This document shows, piece by piece, positions 59,725 through 64,000 of a DNA stretch of 64,000 nt. Source of the stretch: Rostrohypoxylon terebratum (Eukaryota > Ascomycota > Sordariomycetes > Xylariales > Hypoxylaceae). Where the stretch lies: positions 1-64,000 of the forward strand of contig MU385855.1 of assembly GCA_022497145.1 (NCBI GenBank), written 5' to 3'. The position numbers were made by a program, and so were the translations under genes. The notes beneath the pieces were generated by a model that saw nothing but the letters and a program-made list of their open reading frames with translations, ran no database searches and was not told the origin of the DNA. The number at the start of each line of letters is the position of its first letter. Within the stretch, counting starts at the first letter, position 1.

Positions 59725-62700
59725 CTAATCCTTCAGAAAACCGTCCCTATCGTATAAGCTTTCAACACTGACGCGCTTACTTGTAGTGTCTCCACGCTTC
59801 AGCTGTCCTGCACGTGCCCGAAGCCGTTCGCTGTACTTGCTAGGACTTCCTCCACTCCCACCAGCACTTTTCATCCCATCCAGCTCCTGCAACACCACCG
59901 TTCCTCTCCTCGCTCTAGACATGCTTCCTCTCTTAACCGGGCTCTCTCTATTCCCCATCCCATGCACACTCGCTCTCACATTACCACTCCCACTCCCGAA
60001 ATCACCCCGACTCTTGCCAGGCTCAGGGCTCTTCAACCCACCCCCAAGCGCGAGGTAGTTCTTCCCCCCACCGCCCTGCCGCCCAGGACTAAACCCGCCC
60101 CCGCGCATAAGCGGCACGGTGGTGCTCGCCACGCTCGCGTCGCTCATGACGCTGACCTGGCTGTTCATGCGCCGCAGCTCCGTGATCGCGACGGACATGC
60201 GCACGCTCTTGCCCCGCTTCACCGTCGGCACGCGTAAAGGGCCCACGCGGTCCCCCCCGTCTTGCGAGTACGTCGAGCCGTCGGACGGCAGGCTGCGCCG
60301 CGGTTTCAGCGGCGACCCGGGCGTGAGCAGCGTCGGCGGTGCGGGCTTGGTTTTGGGCGATGGGTGCGGCCGGATTTGCGATAGTGCGCTCTCGTCGCAG
60401 GGGGAGTAGGAGGGCGTGTGGAAGGCGATGCGCGGTTCGCGGCCCGAGGGCGACGGGAGGGGCCGCATGGGGCTGAATTTGGGGGTGCTGGGGGCGCGCG
60501 GCGTGGGCTCGGAGGAGGTGTCCGGGTGTGTTGGTTGCGGGTCTGTAGGTGTGTATGTGTAGCTGTCGTACACGGATGAGAGACCGGCTTCGGAGATGGC
60601 GGGGCTAGGGGCGCGCTTCGGGTTGCTGGGGGAGCTTAAGATGGTGCGGGGCGAGGGCATGCTGGATCTGCGCGAGGGTGATGGGGTAGGCGTCTTGTCG
60701 AATTGCTGGCTTTCTTGGGAGGACTGCCGGGTGCGTGGGGATTGCTTCGAGTCTGAACTTCGGCGCGTGAAGTTGGCGGGGAGAGGAGAGAAGACCTTGG
60801 ATAGACGAGCCGGGTTCCCCGGCGTGCCTGCTTCAGCGGTAAAGGGGTCGTCCTTCTCGGTCGTGGCGTGCACCATGAAGGAGGGTCTGCTCTTGGAGAT
60901 GTCTAGGGATCTACCGGCCTTGCGAGACGCGCGGCGGGCGAAGGGGTTGTTGTTGGGAACAACCGTGCCGCCAAGGGTTCCGCGACGGATGCGTAGGGGT
61001 GGCGGGACGTCTTCGTCGGATAATCTGCGTGTCGGGCTCTTGGTTACGTCCGGTGTTCCCGAGTTGCGGTTTGTCTTAAGCATGCCGAACGCGGAAAGTA
61101 CCTTCTCTGGCGTGCGTCGGGGACTGTGTGCTGGGCTGCTACCGAAAATCAGGTCCGCAGCTGGTGGACTGCGGATTGATGCCTCTTCCATGCTGTACAG
61201 TGTTGATAGGGCAGACGACATCGTGCTACCGTTAGAGAATGGACGGGGTTGCTGCTTCTGCCCTTGAGGGCTGGGGGTGGGTTCATTTGATCTCGTTACA
61301 CGACTCGGGCTGGACAAGGCAGTCTGCACTTCGCTCAACGACTCTCGCCCAGGGGCCACGAGGCTATCTGCTTCAGATATCATGGACTGCTGTGATATTC
61401 GGGGATTGTGGGATGGCTGTCTTGAGTGGCGGGGGGTATGCATCTGTTTTTGAGGGGATTGTGTATGAGGGGTACATCCTTCTAGCTCTGCATACGACAT
61501 TGTCGCTGGCGCACTCTTGTAGCTCTTAACAGGACTCACATCTCCACTATTCGTCGGGTCCGGGTCCCGATAATAATCGATCGGCTTTCCGTCCTGGTAA
61601 TATTGACCATTCATCGGCCTACCAGTGGAATATGGTGTGTATGGAATGTACGGCGTCATTAGGGTCTGCCGTCTCTCGCTCATATGCCCGTCTTGAAGTC
61701 TTTCCGCAGTCATACGTAAGATCTCGGTTAGTTCCGTGTCCGTGGCGCTATGGTTTAAGATCGGCCTTCCTCGCGTAGGTACTTGCCCCTGCTGAGCGGT
61801 GGTCGGGGCGGGAAGACGTGACGTACCAGCCAGTTGCTGGGCCGCTTGGAACGAAACCCTGTTTCTATATCGTGGGTTGTGGGTAATGTCCGGTGGCGAC
61901 TGAGCTGGGTTGCTAGACCCGGAGCCAGGATTAGTCAAGCTATTGGGACCATATGATGATCTGTGAGGGCTGGGATACATCTGTTGCTGTTGCTGCTGGT
62001 GACGGTTTGGACTCGGGGTCGTCGTATAAGAAAACCGAGCTCCTTGCTGCGATTCCCTATGGCTCTGCTCAGTAGAGTTTTCGAGAGGCGCCTCGTAATG
62101 TTGTCCTGCTATCGATGCCCCCGGAGGCGCCTCAGTGCTAGGAAGAGTAGGACTGATCTCGCCCATACCGCTCATCGTCGACAGCCGACTTAGGGAACGG
62201 CTAAGCCCGCCATCGAACCAGCTCATCATGCGACTGTGCTTCTGCTTCGTGCGTTGCGGTGATGCTACAGTCGGCCCGTGCAACGCGTCCTCGTCGATCC
62301 AGGATGCCTTACGCCGATGCGTGTACACCCCGTACCCGCGCTGCTTCTCCGGGTCCCGCGACTTGCTCACCGTGATCTGGCTCTGGTTCTGGCTTTGGTT
62401 AGCCGTGTCTGCGCTGCCGCGTCTGCTCCCATTCCTACTCTCGTCCCCGACCAAGCTCAGGCTACCCTGACGAGTTTGCGATACCGCAGTGAAACTAGAG
62501 CGGCTGCTCTCGTTGGGTAAGATGTCGCCCTCGCTAGCATTGTCCTTGTCATACTTGGTGACCTGTCCGGTGATGCTTCTCTTCCGTAAGCGGTTAGGCT
62601 TGGGCAGGTCTTCGATGCCGGATTCGACGGTGTTGACAAAGGCCGAGTTGGACTTGCGACGTCGCGATCTTCGCCGCGCCAGCCTAATCAGGACAACCGC

Positions 62701-62811
62701 GACGACAAAGAAGAGAACTGCAGCGCCGCCGATGGCAATGCCGGCTATTGCGCCTGTTGAGAGGGCCGTGTTGGAAGGGAAAACGACTTGTCTCCTCGTG
62801 TTGTTCGACAT
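59725..62811 (-). CDS. Large single-pass membrane protein with disordered Ser/Pro-rich cytoplasmic tail
   Basis: A single exon encodes 1,028 aa. A short N-terminus without a signal peptide leads into one membrane helix (about residues 17-43, GAIAGIAIGGAAVLFFVVAVVLI). A strongly basic stop-transfer run (RLARRRSRRRK) follows it, predicting an N-out/C-in protein. The rest is Ser/Pro/Arg-rich with a Gln run (RHQQQQQQMYPSP), many SP/TP and RRxS sites, and short conserved-looking islands (LMTPYIPYTPYSTGRP, TELTEILRMTAERLQDG, SVRMSVAITELRRMNSQVSVMSDASVAS). The 3' half is GC-rich. Proteins of this layout occur throughout filamentous ascomycetes without assigned function; a plasma-membrane or septum scaffold is a guess. 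Confidence 0.93.
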   Translation of the reverse strand: MSNNTRRQVVFPSNTALSTGAIAGIAIGGAAVLFFVVAVVLIRLARRRSRRRKSNSAFVNTVESGIEDLPKPNRLRKRSITGQVTKYDKDNASEGDILPNESSRSSFTAVSQTRQGSLSLVGDESRNGSRRGSADTANQSQNQSQITVSKSRDPEKQRGYGVYTHRRKASWIDEDALHGPTVASPQRTKQKHSRMMSWFDGGLSRSLSRLSTMSGMGEISPTLPSTEAPPGASIAGQHYEAPLENSTEQSHRESQQGARFSYTTTPSPNRHQQQQQQMYPSPHRSSYGPNSLTNPGSGSSNPAQSPPDITHNPRYRNRVSFQAAQQLAGTSRLPAPTTAQQGQVPTRGRPILNHSATDTELTEILRMTAERLQDGHMSERRQTLMTPYIPYTPYSTGRPMNGQYYQDGKPIDYYRDPDPTNSGDVSPVKSYKSAPATMSYAELEGCTPHTQSPQKQMHTPRHSRQPSHNPRISQQSMISEADSLVAPGRESLSEVQTALSSPSRVTRSNEPTPSPQGQKQQPRPFSNGSTMSSALSTLYSMEEASIRSPPAADLIFGSSPAHSPRRTPEKVLSAFGMLKTNRNSGTPDVTKSPTRRLSDEDVPPPLRIRRGTLGGTVVPNNNPFARRASRKAGRSLDISKSRPSFMVHATTEKDDPFTAEAGTPGNPARLSKVFSPLPANFTRRSSDSKQSPRTRQSSQESQQFDKTPTPSPSRRSSMPSPRTILSSPSNPKRAPSPAISEAGLSSVYDSYTYTPTDPQPTHPDTSSEPTPRAPSTPKFSPMRPLPSPSGREPRIAFHTPSYSPCDESALSQIRPHPSPKTKPAPPTLLTPGSPLKPRRSLPSDGSTYSQDGGDRVGPLRVPTVKRGKSVRMSVAITELRRMNSQVSVMSDASVASTTVPLMRGGGFSPGRQGGGGKNYLALGGGLKSPEPGKSRGDFGSGSGNVRASVHGMGNRESPVKRGSMSRARRGTVVLQELDGMKSAGGSGGSPSKYSERLRARAGQLKRGDTTSKRVSVESLYDRDGFLKD

Positions 62812-64000
62812 TGTCGTTGTGTGATTGATGTGATGTGTGCTCTGCAGTTTTATATTCCTAAGTTCTGGGTGCCGGCTTTCAAAATGAAGCGTATTCGAGA
62901 ATATCTCGGTGTCGACTTGCTGTCATGCTATTTGGCGAACTGTAAAATGACCCCAAAGGAGCAGAGGCGTCGTGAACTTTCACATTAGTCTTACCTAGAT
63001 AGGATGACATGTGTAAAAAAAAAGTGTAGGAAGGAACATGATGAAGGTACTCGCCAAACAAAACACAATCCAACGATAAACATAATCTACACTCCCGGAA
63101 TGCGTCATCAGAGGCCTCAAATTTATGGCTGGAATGCGTTGCTATCTCATTGTGTGTGCTGAATGTACTTTGACGGCAACTCGCATTCCAGCCAACATCA
63201 TTGCCACCCCAGGCTTCCGAGACAAAACCGCGGAGAGATACATGGCATCCGACTTATTTTATACCCACCTGTTCGGTAGACGAGTAAGACGATTAAAATT
63301 ACGGTAGTTCATGGTATGCTCTGTAGAAATATAAGCCATGAAACCCACTACGCGAGGCTACGCAAAGGTGGCATCAAATTATTATCGCGCTACAAAATGA
63401 GAAAATCAGCTCGATAACTAAAACGAACTATCATCACTACCTAAAGCAAGGTGATGTAAAGAAGACTTATCCACAAATAACGGGCCAGCATGCGAAAATG
63501 TGGCGATGGGAAAATGGGGGCGATTTCACAGCGGTGCCGCGGAGGCGAAAGTCAGATTGATCACGGAGGACGGAATACCTATTTGGTTCATTGAAATCAT
63601 TGAATTTGTTGAGATTGCTCTTTGATGCTCTTAACCTCAAGGCCCAGGGAAATTCGAAAGATCTCTCTTACCGGAAGAGATACCGCCCAAAATGGGATAA
63701 TCGCCTAGGCCATGCATGTTTTGTACGTTTCAAATCTGCAAACACAACTCGCCACCCTATCGTTAAACGCCGAGATGTGAATCCCTTATGCAATATCATT
63801 GCCAGCCGAGACCGGCTTTGCGTTGCGTAAAGAGATGTTATGCAATCATTCCTGCGTTGATGCCTTGTAATCCATCGAGTATGTCCTTGCTCCTCCAAAG
63901 AGAAGACCCTCAATGTACTTGAAAAGTTTCCGGGTGAAACGGAATCAGACCCTGAAACGTGATGCAAAATTTATCGTCAATTCACACCGACGAGAAGATA
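62812..64000. other. Intergenic region at the window end
   Basis: This is upstream of the membrane-protein gene and holds its promoter. Open frames at 63125-63307 and 63591-63967 have no family signal, and no RNA gene is visible. Confidence 0.5.

Overview
The window is nuclear DNA from a filamentous ascomycete (Pezizomycotina, probably a sordariomycete). The evidence is short GT-AG introns of about 52-161 bp with CTRAC-like branch sites, gene density near one per 4 kb, and gene families typical of mould genomes: two cytochrome P450s, a HAD-terpene cyclase, a GH18 protein, an ankyrin protein with a long fungal N-terminus, and a ZNFX1-like helicase. The order or genus cannot be fixed from sequence alone. 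Exon coordinates below were built by hand from reading frame, splice sites and family conservation.

Layout. 1.66-8.02 kb (+): a six-exon NFX1/ZNFX1-type RNA helicase of about 1,966 aa with an N-terminal CCCH finger and a C-terminal RZ finger. 8.5-9.7 kb (-): an isopenicillin-N-synthase-like 2OG-Fe(II) oxygenase. 9.7-18.4 kb: a gene-poor stretch with one small Cys/His-rich ORF (10.9-11.2 kb). 18.4-22.9 kb (+): a 1,483-aa disordered protein ending in a methyltransferase-like domain. 24.2-26.1 kb (-): P450 no. 1. 28.1-30.7 kb (+): an ankyrin-type protein gene broken by an in-frame TAG. 31.1-33.0 kb (-): a PAF-acetylhydrolase-like lipase. 34.2-36.0 kb (-): an M18 aspartyl aminopeptidase. 36.7 kb (-): intron-containing tRNA-Leu(AAG). 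37.7-39.7 kb (+): P450 no. 2. 40.8-44.1 kb (-): a SYG1/XPR1-type SPX-EXS protein. 46.1-47.1 kb (+): a GC-rich GH18 protein without a signal peptide. 47.8-48.2 kb (+): a small two-exon gene. 48.7-50.0 kb: a repeat-rich candidate non-autonomous element. 50.2-52.7 kb (+): a protein related to large fungal 2OG-dioxygenase proteins that seems to have lost the dioxygenase domain. 53.7-54.3 kb (-): a small coiled-coil protein. 55.6-57.2 kb (-): a HAD-terpene cyclase fusion with a frameshift. 58.2-59.3 kb (+): pICln. 59.7-62.8 kb (-): a large single-pass membrane protein with a disordered tail.

How they fit together. Housekeeping functions (pICln/snRNP assembly, SYG1/phosphate, M18 peptidase, tRNA-Leu) alternate with accessory genes (P450s, terpene cyclase, oxygenase, ankyrin protein, GH18). 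The oxidative and terpene genes are too widely spaced to be called one biosynthetic cluster. Two accessory genes carry disabling lesions and a third has lost its catalytic domain, suggesting local relaxation of selection. The strongest leads are the domain architecture of the ZNFX1-like helicase, the broken HAD-terpene cyclase, the dioxygenase-less derivative, and the 1.3-kb element carrying a strictly phased 20-bp minisatellite.
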